A DNA stretch of 11,336 bases from Deltaproteobacteria bacterium. Lineage in GTDB: Bacteria; Desulfobacterota; Desulfobacteria; Desulfobacterales; ETH-SRB1. The stretch lies in the NCBI GenBank assembly GCA_003647525.1, contig QMMZ01000024.1:1-11336 (forward strand), read 5' to 3'. The number at the start of each line of letters is the position of its first letter. Within the stretch, counting starts at the first letter, position 1. The notes beneath the pieces are model-generated. The model was not told the origin of the DNA, did not search any database, and saw only the letters and a list, made by a program, of their open reading frames with translations. Below, piece by piece: positions 1 through 6,531 of the stretch. Both the position numbers and the translations under genes were made by a program.

Positions 1-70
1 ACAGTTCACGGTTTACGGTTGCTAAAAACATAAAACTGTTAACTGTAAACCGACAACCGTGAACGGTTAC
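1..70. repeat. Heptamer-built inverted repeat upstream of uvrC (copy A)
   Basis: Five phased 7-mers occupy 36-70: CTGTTAA, CTGTAAA, CCGACAA, CCGTGAA and CGGTTAC. The opposite strand of 5-18 carries two more (TTCACGG, TTTACGG), so the block is an imperfect palindrome around an A-rich centre at 19-35. It may extend left of the window. It ends two bases before the uvrC ATG, leaving no Shine-Dalgarno sequence in front of that gene. The same heptamers recur at 4101-4128, 6397-6417 and 10554-10661. The arrangement resembles in style the short tandemly repeated repetitive (STRR) sequences of cyanobacteria; any relationship is not implied. Confidence 0.85.
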
Positions 71-72
71 TA

Positions 73-1884
73 ATGAGTTTAAACGATAAATTCTCCGGCG
101 CACCCAATGATCCTGGTGTCTATCTTATGAAGGATGCTGAAGGAAAAGTTATTTATGTGGGCAAGGCCAAAAATCTTAAAAAAAGACTTTCTTCATATTT
201 TAAACAATCCAGACAGATAAATTTGAAAACCAGGGTTCTTGTTAAAAAAGTTTCAAGTTTTGATACAATTATAACAAGAACCGAAAAAGAGGCCCTGATC
301 CTCGAATCAAATCTTATCAAACAATACAAGCCAAGGTATAACGTGATCCTGAAGGATGACAAAAGATATCCTTCGTTGCGGCTGGATATAAAAAGTCAGT
401 ATCCGAGCCTGAATATTGTTAGAAAAATTGAAAAAAACGGAGCGCAGTACTTCGGCCCCTTTTCATCTTCTCAAGCTGTTAGACAGACTTTAAAAATAAT
501 CCACAAGACATTCAAACTTCGCAAATGTAAAACAAAAGAACTTAAAAAAAGGCTGCGTCCATGCCTTAACTATCAAATAGGTGCATGCTTGGCGCCTTGT
601 TGCCATGATGTTGATAACAAAATTTATGATGAAATAGTAAAAGAAGTTGTTCTGTTTTTAAAAGGGAGAACTCCTGAGCTTATTAAAAAAATAAAAAACC
701 AGATGACATCTGCAGCTAAAGATCAGGACTATGAAAGAGCTGCAATGTTCAGAGACAAGATTTTTGCACTTGAAAAAATTCTTGAAAAACAGGTTGCAGT
801 AACAACTGACTTTAAAGACAGAGATGTAATTGCCATTGCTGATTCCCCTGAAATTTTACTCATAGCTCTGCTTTTCGTCCGTGGTGGATATCTTGTGGGG
901 AAAATGCATTTCAGTTTTACAAAAACCATATCAACAAAAGCAGAAATGGTTAGTGCATTCATCAGACAGTATTATGAAAAAACACATTTTATTCCTCAAG
1001 AGGTCCTTGTCCCGATTCCCTTAGAAGATGCTTGCGTACTTGAAGACTGGTTAACTGTAATAAATCAAAAAAAAGTCAGGATCCTGTATCCCAGAAGAGG
1101 AGAAAAGGCCCAACTTGTTAAGATGGCGGCACATAATGCACAAAACAGTCTAAAAGATCTGGCAGCTTCCACTGATGCTGCAATTGACATTTCCGTCAGA
1201 CTTCAAAAAAGGCTCAGAATGGACAAAATGCCGGAACATATAGAATGCTTTGACAACTCCAATATATCCGGGACAGAGCCTGTGGCAGGTATGGTAGTTT
1301 TTGAAAACGGCAAACCCAATAAATCCTTATATCGTAAATACAAAATAAAAACCGTTGATAAACAAAACGACTATGCATACATGGCTGAAATACTTACCAG
1401 GCGCTATGGCAAAGGAGAAAAATCAAAGCCTTATCCTGATCTGCTTGTAGTAGATGGCGGCAAGGGGCATCTGAATATTGCTGTATCAATTATAAAAAAG
1501 TTTAAACTTGAAAAAAAGTTTGAAATAGTAGGTATAGCGAAAAAAGATGTAAAAAAGGGAGAAACAAACGATAAGGTTTATCAGCCGGGCAGGGCAAATG
1601 CTGTTAATTTCGGCAGGGAAGGGGATCTGCTTTTGTTTTTACAAAAAATAAGGGATGAATCTCACCGCTTTGCGATTTCTTTTCATCGTAAACGCAGAGA
1701 CAAGAAATCCATACTTTCTATCCTTGATAGTGTTTCCGGTATAGGCAAAAAAAGAAAAGAAACACTTCTTAAATATTTTGGAAGTTTTGATAATATACGC
1801 AAGGCAACACTTGAAGAACTTGTAACCCTGCCGGGAATAAATCGTAAGATAGCAGAAGAAATAAAATTAAATTTGACGGTTTAG
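73..1884 (+). CDS. uvrC: Excinuclease ABC subunit C (UvrC)
   Basis: UvrC makes the 3' and 5' incisions around a DNA lesion after UvrA and UvrB have located it (nucleotide excision repair, cytoplasm). The 603-residue protein has the full family layout. An N-terminal GIY-YIG nuclease begins with DPGVYLMKD and VIYVGKAKNL (residues 13-34) and has a conserved Glu near residue 78. Four cysteines at 152, 164, 172 and 176 have the spacing of the iron-sulfur cysteines described in E. coli UvrC. A UVR motif for UvrB contact lies at about 203-236. The C-terminal RNase H-like nuclease has Asp394 (FDNSN), Asp461 (VVDGGKGHL) and His531 (RDESHRF). A helix-hairpin-helix pair fills about 550-600. The ATG matches the usual family N-terminus, but a repeat takes the place of a ribosome-binding site. 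No co-oriented partner gene is adjacent. The reading frame looks intact. Confidence 0.98.
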   Translation: MSLNDKFSGAPNDPGVYLMKDAEGKVIYVGKAKNLKKRLSSYFKQSRQINLKTRVLVKKVSSFDTIITRTEKEALILESNLIKQYKPRYNVILKDDKRYPSLRLDIKSQYPSLNIVRKIEKNGAQYFGPFSSSQAVRQTLKIIHKTFKLRKCKTKELKKRLRPCLNYQIGACLAPCCHDVDNKIYDEIVKEVVLFLKGRTPELIKKIKNQMTSAAKDQDYERAAMFRDKIFALEKILEKQVAVTTDFKDRDVIAIADSPEILLIALLFVRGGYLVGKMHFSFTKTISTKAEMVSAFIRQYYEKTHFIPQEVLVPIPLEDACVLEDWLTVINQKKVRILYPRRGEKAQLVKMAAHNAQNSLKDLAASTDAAIDISVRLQKRLRMDKMPEHIECFDNSNISGTEPVAGMVVFENGKPNKSLYRKYKIKTVDKQNDYAYMAEILTRRYGKGEKSKPYPDLLVVDGGKGHLNIAVSIIKKFKLEKKFEIVGIAKKDVKKGETNDKVYQPGRANAVNFGREGDLLLFLQKIRDESHRFAISFHRKRRDKKSILSILDSVSGIGKKRKETLLKYFGSFDNIRKATLEELVTLPGINRKIAEEIKLNLTV

Positions 1885-1973
1885 TGGTGTATATAAGGGA
1901 AATTTACCCTGGCTAATTAGGTGTCTGCATATTCTGTATATAAGAAAATATCTTTTTTTGAACTGGGGATAGG

Positions 1974-2002
1974 AAGTGCTTTTTCAAAAAGCGCACTTTT
2001 TT
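1974..2002 (+). terminator. Terminator-like hairpin after uvrC
   Basis: AAGTGC followed by a T run pairs with an A run followed by GCGCACTT, around a very short loop with a two-base bulge. A run of T follows on the + strand. It lies about 90 bases after the uvrC stop, a plausible place for a factor-independent terminator. Because the stem is itself A/T-rich and bulged, the call is moderate. It could also be part of the leader of the lost sdh transcript. Confidence 0.5.
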
Positions 2003-2048
2003 AAAGCGAGGGAATACCTTAACCTGTGAGGGTTTTTCAAATGAGGAA

Positions 2049-2150
2049 ATGATGAGATTGCTTTTAAACATCATCGGCACTTCTATCGGCAAGAAGCTGA
2101 TGATGGCTGTCACCGGCCTCAGTTTCTGCTTTTTCCTTTTAATTATCTGA
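2049..2150 (+). pseudogene. N-terminal remnant of succinate dehydrogenase/fumarate reductase cytochrome b subunit (SdhC-like)
   Basis: A 33-codon reading frame starting ATG-ATG after a good GAGG ribosome-binding sequence encodes a peptide containing TSIGKKLMMAVTGLSFCFFL. This is the characteristic start of the membrane cytochrome b558 subunit of succinate dehydrogenase/fumarate reductase (Ser-Ile-Gly-Lys-Lys, then the first membrane helix). An intact subunit has about 200 residues and continues into a His-containing helix. Here the frame ends at TGA (2148-2150), exactly where a sequence shared with the repeat at 10519-10539 takes over (2139-2159). The rest of sdhC and the expected sdhA and sdhB are absent. 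I infer a deletion, rearrangement or partial duplication that left the gene's leader and first codons behind. The product would be a single hydrophobic helix, probably without function. Confidence 0.7.
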
Positions 2151-2159
2151 AAGTCTATA
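2139..2159 (+). repeat. Solo end of the element found at 10434-10539
   Basis: These 21 bases (TTAATTATC, TGAAAG, TCTATA) are identical to 10519-10539, the right terminus of an element with inverted ends between cpoB and ruvC. Here only that terminus is present; the left part is replaced by the sdhC relic. This is consistent with a breakpoint or a partial element insertion at about 2138. Confidence 0.7.
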
Positions 2160-2315
2160 GCAGGAGATATATTTCTTGGTCGATGTTTATGCACTGATGT
2201 TATAATTGGCTTGAACGTTTACAAATATCCAGAAAATAGATAACATCCACTGTGCAGCAAAATAGTTATCTAAAACTAAAGATGAAATAATAAATGACCT
2301 TTAAAGGAAACAGAA

Positions 2316-4118
2316 TTGTATAAAAACTTAAAAGATTTTTTACATACTCTGGATAAAGCAGGAGACCTAAAATATATTAGCACCAAGGTATCGCCTTATC
2401 TTGAAATAAGTAAAATTACAGATCAGGAGTCAAAAAGCCCGTATGGAGGGAAGGCTCTGCTCTTTGAGCAAGTAGAGGGCTCATCATTTCCGGTTGCTAC
2501 AAATATATTCGGAAGTTCTCGCAGGATTTGCCTGGCTCTTGGGGTAGACCATCTCGACAGACTGAGCGAGAGGATAAAAAAGTATATAGATATTAATCCT
2601 CCAAGAAATTTAAAAGACGCATTGAATATCATTCCCATGGCGATTAATTTTACAAAATTCTTTCCCCGTTCATGCAGATCAAAAATTCCGCCGTGTCAGG
2701 AGATTGTTCATAAAGGCGGAGATGTTGATCTGTCGAGACTTCCTGTACTCCACTGCTGGCCAAAGGATGCAGGTCCGTTTATCACTCTGCCGATGGTGTT
2801 TACAAAAAGCCTTGTTACCGGCAAACGTAATGTTGGAATGTACAGAATGCAGATCTTTGACAAAACTTCAACAGGCATGCACTGGCACATTCACAAAGAT
2901 GGCTCGCATTATTTTAATGAATACCGGAGTACAGGCAAAAGAATGCCCGTTGCTGTAGCCATAGGCGCTGATCCTGCTTCCATCTATGGAGCAACAGCTC
3001 CAATGCCAAGAGGGGTGGATGAAATGCTGCTTGCAGGTTTTATTCGTCAGAAGCCTGTATTAATGACAAAATGCTTAACAATAGACATGGAAGTGCCTTC
3101 TGAAGCCGAATTTGTACTTGAGGGTTATGTTGATCCTGATGAACTCAGGCTGGAAGGTCCGTTTGGCGATCATACCGGTTACTATTCGCTTGCTGACTAT
3201 TATCCGGTATTTCATGTCACAGCCATAACTCATAGAAAAAATCCGATTTACAATGCCACACTTGTCGGGCGTCCGCCAATGGAAGACTGCTATCTGGCAA
3301 AAGCCACGGAACGTATTTTTTTGCCGATGCTTCAGACAGTTATGCCTGAAATATGCGATTACTGGTTCCCATGGGAAGGAGTTTTCCATAACATAGTTAT
3401 TATAGCTATTGATAAGGAATATTCAGGGCATGCGCAGAAGGTTATGAGCGGGCTCTGGGGACAGGGCCAGATGAGCTTTTGTAAGGCTATTGTGGTTATC
3501 AACAAAAATATCAATCCCCAAAATCCAGACAGAGTAATAGAAGAATTGGTGACAAGGCTCGATATTACTTCTGATATTACCCTGACAAAGGGTATTCTGG
3601 ATGTGCTTGACCACTCATCTCCTCTGCCAAATTTCGGGAACAAGATAGGCATTGATCTAACCACCAGATTCAAAGATGAACTGCCGAGAAACTACAAGAA
3701 ACCCTTAAAAAAGACGCCTGGTGTTGATTTGTCAAGTTTAGTGATAAACAGACTGCCTGGTTCCGTTAAGTGCAAACATCTCTTTCATAATATATCGGAA
3801 AGAAAAAATTGCTTAAATAACATACTTGCGATTTCAGTGGAAAAGACAGAACAAAGAGGCGGGAAAGATTTTGCACTGATGTTGTTCGGGCTGGATGAGC
3901 TTGACATGTTCAATATATTTATACTTTTTGACAGGGAAATTAATCTTTCGGACGGTTCTCTTATGCTGTGGAAGGTTTTCAATAATGTTGATCCGGGAAG
4001 AGATATGGTCTTTCAGGATGGCCGCGTTGTTATAGATGCATGCAAGAAGGGAATAATGGACGGCCATGAAAGAGAGTGGCCGGATGATCTAACATTTGAT
4101 GTAACCGTTCACGGTTAA
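2316..4118 (+). CDS. ubiD: UbiD-family prenylated-FMN-dependent decarboxylase
   Basis: UbiD enzymes reversibly decarboxylate aromatic or unsaturated acids with prenylated FMN, a cofactor supplied by a UbiX prenyltransferase not encoded here. The residues used by the family are visible: Asn172 and Arg177 in RNVGMYRMQ, His191 in MHWHIHKDG, and the Glu280/Asp285 pair in LEGPFGDHTGYY, matching the Arg-Glu-Asp triad of characterised UbiD/Fdc proteins. At 600 residues it is longer than E. coli UbiD (about 497) and like the long forms of epsilon- and deltaproteobacteria. Quinone biosynthesis (decarboxylation of a menaquinone or futalosine-pathway intermediate) is the likeliest role; catabolism of an aromatic acid is the alternative. 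The start is TTG, supported by AAAGGA seven bases upstream and a normal family N-terminus. Oddly, the last five codons (VTVHG) and the stop are encoded by an interspersed heptamer repeat. It appears to stand alone. Confidence 0.93.
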   Translation: MYKNLKDFLHTLDKAGDLKYISTKVSPYLEISKITDQESKSPYGGKALLFEQVEGSSFPVATNIFGSSRRICLALGVDHLDRLSERIKKYIDINPPRNLKDALNIIPMAINFTKFFPRSCRSKIPPCQEIVHKGGDVDLSRLPVLHCWPKDAGPFITLPMVFTKSLVTGKRNVGMYRMQIFDKTSTGMHWHIHKDGSHYFNEYRSTGKRMPVAVAIGADPASIYGATAPMPRGVDEMLLAGFIRQKPVLMTKCLTIDMEVPSEAEFVLEGYVDPDELRLEGPFGDHTGYYSLADYYPVFHVTAITHRKNPIYNATLVGRPPMEDCYLAKATERIFLPMLQTVMPEICDYWFPWEGVFHNIVIIAIDKEYSGHAQKVMSGLWGQGQMSFCKAIVVINKNINPQNPDRVIEELVTRLDITSDITLTKGILDVLDHSSPLPNFGNKIGIDLTTRFKDELPRNYKKPLKKTPGVDLSSLVINRLPGSVKCKHLFHNISERKNCLNNILAISVEKTEQRGGKDFALMLFGLDELDMFNIFILFDREINLSDGSLMLWKVFNNVDPGRDMVFQDGRVVIDACKKGIMDGHEREWPDDLTFDVTVHG

Positions 4119-4128
4119 CAGTTAACAT
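4101..4128. repeat. Heptamer repeat overlapping the ubiD stop codon (copy B)
   Basis: Four phased 7-mers, GTAACCG, TTCACGG, TTAACAG and TTAACAT, are in the orientation opposite to the main arms of copies A and D. They encode the last codons and the TAA (4116-4118) of the upstream gene. TAACCG and CGGTTA can form a 6-bp stem around TTCA. Confidence 0.8.
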
Positions 4129-4166
4129 TAAAAAAGCAGTGTTTACTTGTTTTTTACCAAGCCCTT

Positions 4167-4268
4167 ATGGACGGCGAAGGCACTCACGATAAATTTGTTC
4201 TCCAGGGCAATTTTCTTGACACTGAAGCTAAGTTCATATATTTTTCAATCAGGATAATTAAGAATTAG
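4167..4268 (+). pseudogene. Short orphan reading frame, possible gene remnant
   Basis: The frame contains MDGEGTHDKFVLQGNF and runs 33 codons to TAG (4266-4268). It is open further upstream to about 4119 without a start (QCLLVFYQAL). Amino-acid usage looks protein-like, rather than like random AT-rich translation. There is no ribosome-binding sequence before the ATG, and I do not recognise the family. It could be the C-terminal tail of a gene lost when the heptamer repeat was inserted, or chance. Confidence 0.25.
4216..4242 (+). promoter_or_regulatory. Possible sigma-70-type promoter for the tol cluster
   Basis: A perfect TTGACA (4216-4221) is followed after 15 bases by TATATT (4237-4242), or after 17 bases by the weaker TATTTT. 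It sits about 80 bases before the tolQ start and after the ubiD stop and repeat, where a promoter for the envelope cluster would be expected. The spacing is not ideal, and it overlaps the orphan frame at 4167-4268. Confidence 0.3.
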
Positions 4269-4319
4269 TATTTCTATAAAACGTTCCGTGACAAAAAACA
4301 TATAATATATGGAGTTTTT

Positions 4320-5036
4320 ATGCTGTCTCAAATGAATTTAATCCATATGATAAGCAATGCCTGTCTTATGGTTCAGTTTGTTATGGCTCTTTTGCTGATT
4401 TTTTCCATAGTCTCATGGTCTATTATTCTAATTAAATACTTCTATATCAGAAAGGCGTATAAAGAATCAGCTTACTTTACAGATTTTTTCTGGAAAAGCA
4501 GGGACCTGTCAGAAGCTTTTGCAAAAGCAAAACAGTTTCATGGCAGCCCGATAGCCAGAGTTTTTCGTATAGGATACCTGGAACTTAAAAAATTAACCAG
4601 ATCCAGCGTTCCAACAAAATTATCAGAGTCTTCTGAAACAGCCTCCCATTCATCCCTGGGCGCTAAGTTTACAGGAACAGACAATATAAAAAGGGCGCTG
4701 CGCCGGTCGATTAACACAGAAGTTGCCCAAATGACACAGATGGTTCCTTTTCTTGCCACAACGGGCAATACAGCGCCTTTTATCGGTCTGTTTGGAACCG
4801 TGTGGGGAATAATGAATTCGTTTCATGGCATCGGGCTCAGTGGTTCAGCCAGCCTTGCTGTTGTTGCTCCTGGAATTTCTGAGGCGCTTATTGCAACTGC
4901 TGCCGGTTTGGCCGCTGCAATACCGGCGGTAATAGCATTTAACTATTTTATGCAAAAGATAAGAACCCTTGAAATCGAATTGCAAAGTTTTTCTGCTGAC
5001 TTTTTGAATATTATAGAACGTGATATTTTTACTTAA
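4320..5036 (+). CDS. tolQ: Tol-Pal motor protein TolQ (MotA/TolQ/ExbB family)
   Basis: TolQ is the inner-membrane stator that, with TolR, uses the proton gradient to energise TolA during outer-membrane constriction at division. The 238-residue protein has the expected three membrane segments: about 16-40, 142-165 and 185-208. Two family signatures are present, FGTVWGIM at 158-165 and the run ISEALIATAAGL from 186, which carry the conserved small and Thr residues lining the motor interface. The cytoplasmic loop has a Ser/Thr-rich stretch at about 92-118, a little longer than in E. coli TolQ (230 residues). The ATG follows GGAG at 4311-4314. It is followed 12 bases later by tolR. The ybgC thioesterase gene that often precedes tolQ is absent. 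The neighbouring tolR, tolB and pal distinguish it from ExbB. Confidence 0.95.
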   Translation: MLSQMNLIHMISNACLMVQFVMALLLIFSIVSWSIILIKYFYIRKAYKESAYFTDFFWKSRDLSEAFAKAKQFHGSPIARVFRIGYLELKKLTRSSVPTKLSESSETASHSSLGAKFTGTDNIKRALRRSINTEVAQMTQMVPFLATTGNTAPFIGLFGTVWGIMNSFHGIGLSGSASLAVVAPGISEALIATAAGLAAAIPAVIAFNYFMQKIRTLEIELQSFSADFLNIIERDIFT

Positions 5037-5048
5037 AGGATACAAAAA

Positions 5049-5465
5049 ATGGCATTTGGTGGAAATAATAACAGCTTCATGTCTGATATAAATGTAACTC
5101 CATTTGTTGATGTTATGCTGGTTCTTCTGATTATTTTTATGGTCACCGCTCCAATGATGATAGAAGGTGTCAATGTCTCCCTGCCTGAAGCAACATCTGA
5201 ACCGCTTCCTGCAGAACAAGACCAGCTTATAATAACTATAGATAAGAACAATCTATTATACATAAACGATTATCAGGTGACACTTGATTTTTTGCAGGAA
5301 AAACTTATAAAAATCCTTGATGGACGCGTTGGCCAGGAGGTTTATTTAAAAGCTGATAAAAATATATCATATGGAGTGGTGGTGCGTGTTATGTCAGAGA
5401 CAAAAGGAGCCGGCATTGAAAAGCTTGGTATGGTGACAGAACCAATAAAGTCCAATAAAGAATAA
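5049..5465 (+). CDS. tolR: Tol-Pal motor protein TolR (ExbD/TolR family)
   Basis: TolR is the second stator subunit. It has one membrane helix carrying the proton-relay aspartate, and a periplasmic domain that can contact peptidoglycan. The 138-residue protein shows the signature SDINVTPFVDVMLVLLIIFM at 12-31, with the essential Asp at 21. A periplasmic domain of about 100 residues follows, ending in the family pattern KGAGIEKLGMVTEP. An AAAGGA site (5035-5040) overlaps the end of tolQ, so the two genes are probably translated together. tolA starts 5 to 11 bases after the stop, depending on its start codon. Confidence 0.95.
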   Translation: MAFGGNNNSFMSDINVTPFVDVMLVLLIIFMVTAPMMIEGVNVSLPEATSEPLPAEQDQLIITIDKNNLLYINDYQVTLDFLQEKLIKILDGRVGQEVYLKADKNISYGVVVRVMSETKGAGIEKLGMVTEPIKSNKE

Positions 5466-5476
5466 ACTATTTGCTG

Positions 5477-6394
5477 ATGAAAGAAAGTATGTTTGCTCCT
5501 TCTTATTTATTTCGCGGTACAGGGAGTGACCCCCTGGCATTATTTTTGCTTTTTGCGGTTTCTCTGGTATGCCATGCGATTTTTTTTGCAATCTTGATTT
5601 ATTTTCCAATTCATACTCCATATAATAAAAAGTTTTCACAGTCCGTCATTAATGTCAGTATGGTTACACTTCCTGCGCAGGGATCAGCATCGGGACCGGC
5701 CGGGCGAATTGAGGTTAAATCTAAAATACAATCAACCATGCCCAAAAAAGCTCAGGTTTCCAAAATCCCATCAAAAACCAGTAGTAATGCAAATCAGAAT
5801 CGCTCAAAAACCGTGTCTGTTGCCCCCAAAAAAGGCAGAAAAACAAAAGAATCGCTCAAAAGAAAGACATTCAAGCCATCAAAGGTTGTCAAAAGCGCTA
5901 TAACAAGGATTGAAAAACAGGTTGAAGGCTCAAGACCTGATCCGGTTATGCAGGCAATCAACCGTTTAAAAAGTAAAGTTGGATCAAGTGAGGCAAGGAA
6001 TATTGGGGTGAAAGGAGAAGGCCTGACCGGAGGACAACAGGGCGGTATGCCAGGTGGAGCTTTGACTACAGGCTACCTGGCTCTGAAACCAATAGATATA
6101 TATAAAGCAGAAATTCCTTATCATATTGAAAAAAACTGGGCTTTTTCCGAGCAGCTCACCGGCGGCGATACTGATCTGATTGCGGTAGTAGTTATTAAAA
6201 TCATGCAAAATGGCGAGATCAAGGATATATGGTTTGAAAAAAAGTCAGGCAACAGTTATTTTGACGAATCCGCGTTTAAAGCTGTTAAAAAATCAGACCC
6301 GCTTCCTGAACTGCCTAAAGAATATTTTAAACCTTATTATAACCTTGGACTGATATTTACTCCTTCAGGGTTGAAAAAAGGCATGATTGAATAA
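5477..6394 (+). CDS. tolA: TolA/TonB-like periplasm-spanning protein
   Basis: TolA transmits force from the TolQ-TolR motor to TolB and Pal. Numbering from this start (305 residues), one N-terminal membrane helix lies at about 20-43 and contains the Ser-x-x-x-His motif (SLVCH) that TolA and TonB use to engage their motors. The middle, about 70-170, is rich in Lys, Ser and Arg and ends in a glycine-rich hinge (GGQQGGMPGG). It does not resemble the long Ala/Lys/Glu helix of E. coli TolA (421 residues). The last 105 residues form a TonB/TolA C-terminal-like domain with IPYHIEKNW, VVVIKIMQNGEI and YFDESAFKAVKKSDPLP. Place in the cluster favours TolA over TonB. The start is uncertain: TTG at 5471 or ATG at 5489 are alternatives, and none has a strong ribosome-binding site. 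Confidence 0.85.
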   Translation: MKESMFAPSYLFRGTGSDPLALFLLFAVSLVCHAIFFAILIYFPIHTPYNKKFSQSVINVSMVTLPAQGSASGPAGRIEVKSKIQSTMPKKAQVSKIPSKTSSNANQNRSKTVSVAPKKGRKTKESLKRKTFKPSKVVKSAITRIEKQVEGSRPDPVMQAINRLKSKVGSSEARNIGVKGEGLTGGQQGGMPGGALTTGYLALKPIDIYKAEIPYHIEKNWAFSEQLTGGDTDLIAVVVIKIMQNGEIKDIWFEKKSGNSYFDESAFKAVKKSDPLPELPKEYFKPYYNLGLIFTPSGLKKGMIE

Positions 6395-6396
6395 AG

Positions 6397-6417
6397 GTAG
6401 CCGTTCACGGCTTGAAA
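6397..6417. repeat. Heptamer repeat fragment after tolA (copy C)
   Basis: GTAGCCG and TTCACGG (6397-6410), followed by CTTGAAA, match the opposite-strand arms of the other copies. It begins three bases after the tolA stop and leads straight into the A/T-rich repeat at 6420-6503. It is a short or decayed copy. Confidence 0.65.
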
Positions 6418-6419
6418 CT

Positions 6420-6503
6420 TGAAATTGGGGAGAGATTAAATTGGAAATTAGAAATTGGGAAGAACAGTACAAAAGCATGAATGCCTAATTTCTAATTTCA
6501 ATG
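6420..6503. repeat. A/T-rich inverted repeat between tolA and tolB
   Basis: GAAATTAGAAATT (6444-6456) and its exact complement AATTTCTAATTTC (6487-6499) can form a 13-bp stem, extendable at both ends with one bulge and a G-U pair, around a loop of about 30 bases. Degenerate direct copies of TTGAAATT-like words precede it (6412-6442). It lies within the tol cluster, so it could cause partial termination or protect the upstream mRNA. No T run follows, so I do not call it a terminator. Confidence 0.65.
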
Positions 6504-6531
6504 TTCCGCTCACAAATAAAGATAGAGTTAT

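Larger units (their letters stand above)
1885..2315. other. uvrC-ubiD spacer: terminator, gene relic and repeat end
   Basis: This 431-base stretch holds no intact gene. From left to right it contains a terminator-like hairpin (1974-2002), a truncated sdhC start (2049-2150), a 21-base stretch shared with the cpoB-ruvC spacer (2139-2159), and AT-rich sequence leading to the decarboxylase. In that last part an 8-bp inverted repeat, TAGATAAC at 2237-2244 and GTTATCTA at 2265-2272, could be an operator or chance. I see no convincing promoter and no other coding sequence on either strand. Confidence 0.6.

Noticed and set aside
2704..2958. 84-codon + strand frame inside the decarboxylase gene
   Set aside because: It lies in another frame of a well-supported UbiD gene, has no family features and no ribosome-binding site.
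4301..4306. Perfect TATAAT just before tolQ
   Set aside because: No -35-like hexamer at a suitable distance, and transcription would begin at the ribosome-binding site itself; the sequence is in a generally AT-rich stretch.
4845..5219. 124-codon minus-strand frame across tolQ and tolR
   Set aside because: It is antisense to two confident genes and its translation has no domain-like pattern.
4320..6394. Reading tolQRA as an ExbB-ExbD-TonB iron-uptake system
   Set aside because: tolB and pal follow directly and no TonB-dependent receptor is present, so Tol-Pal is the better assignment.
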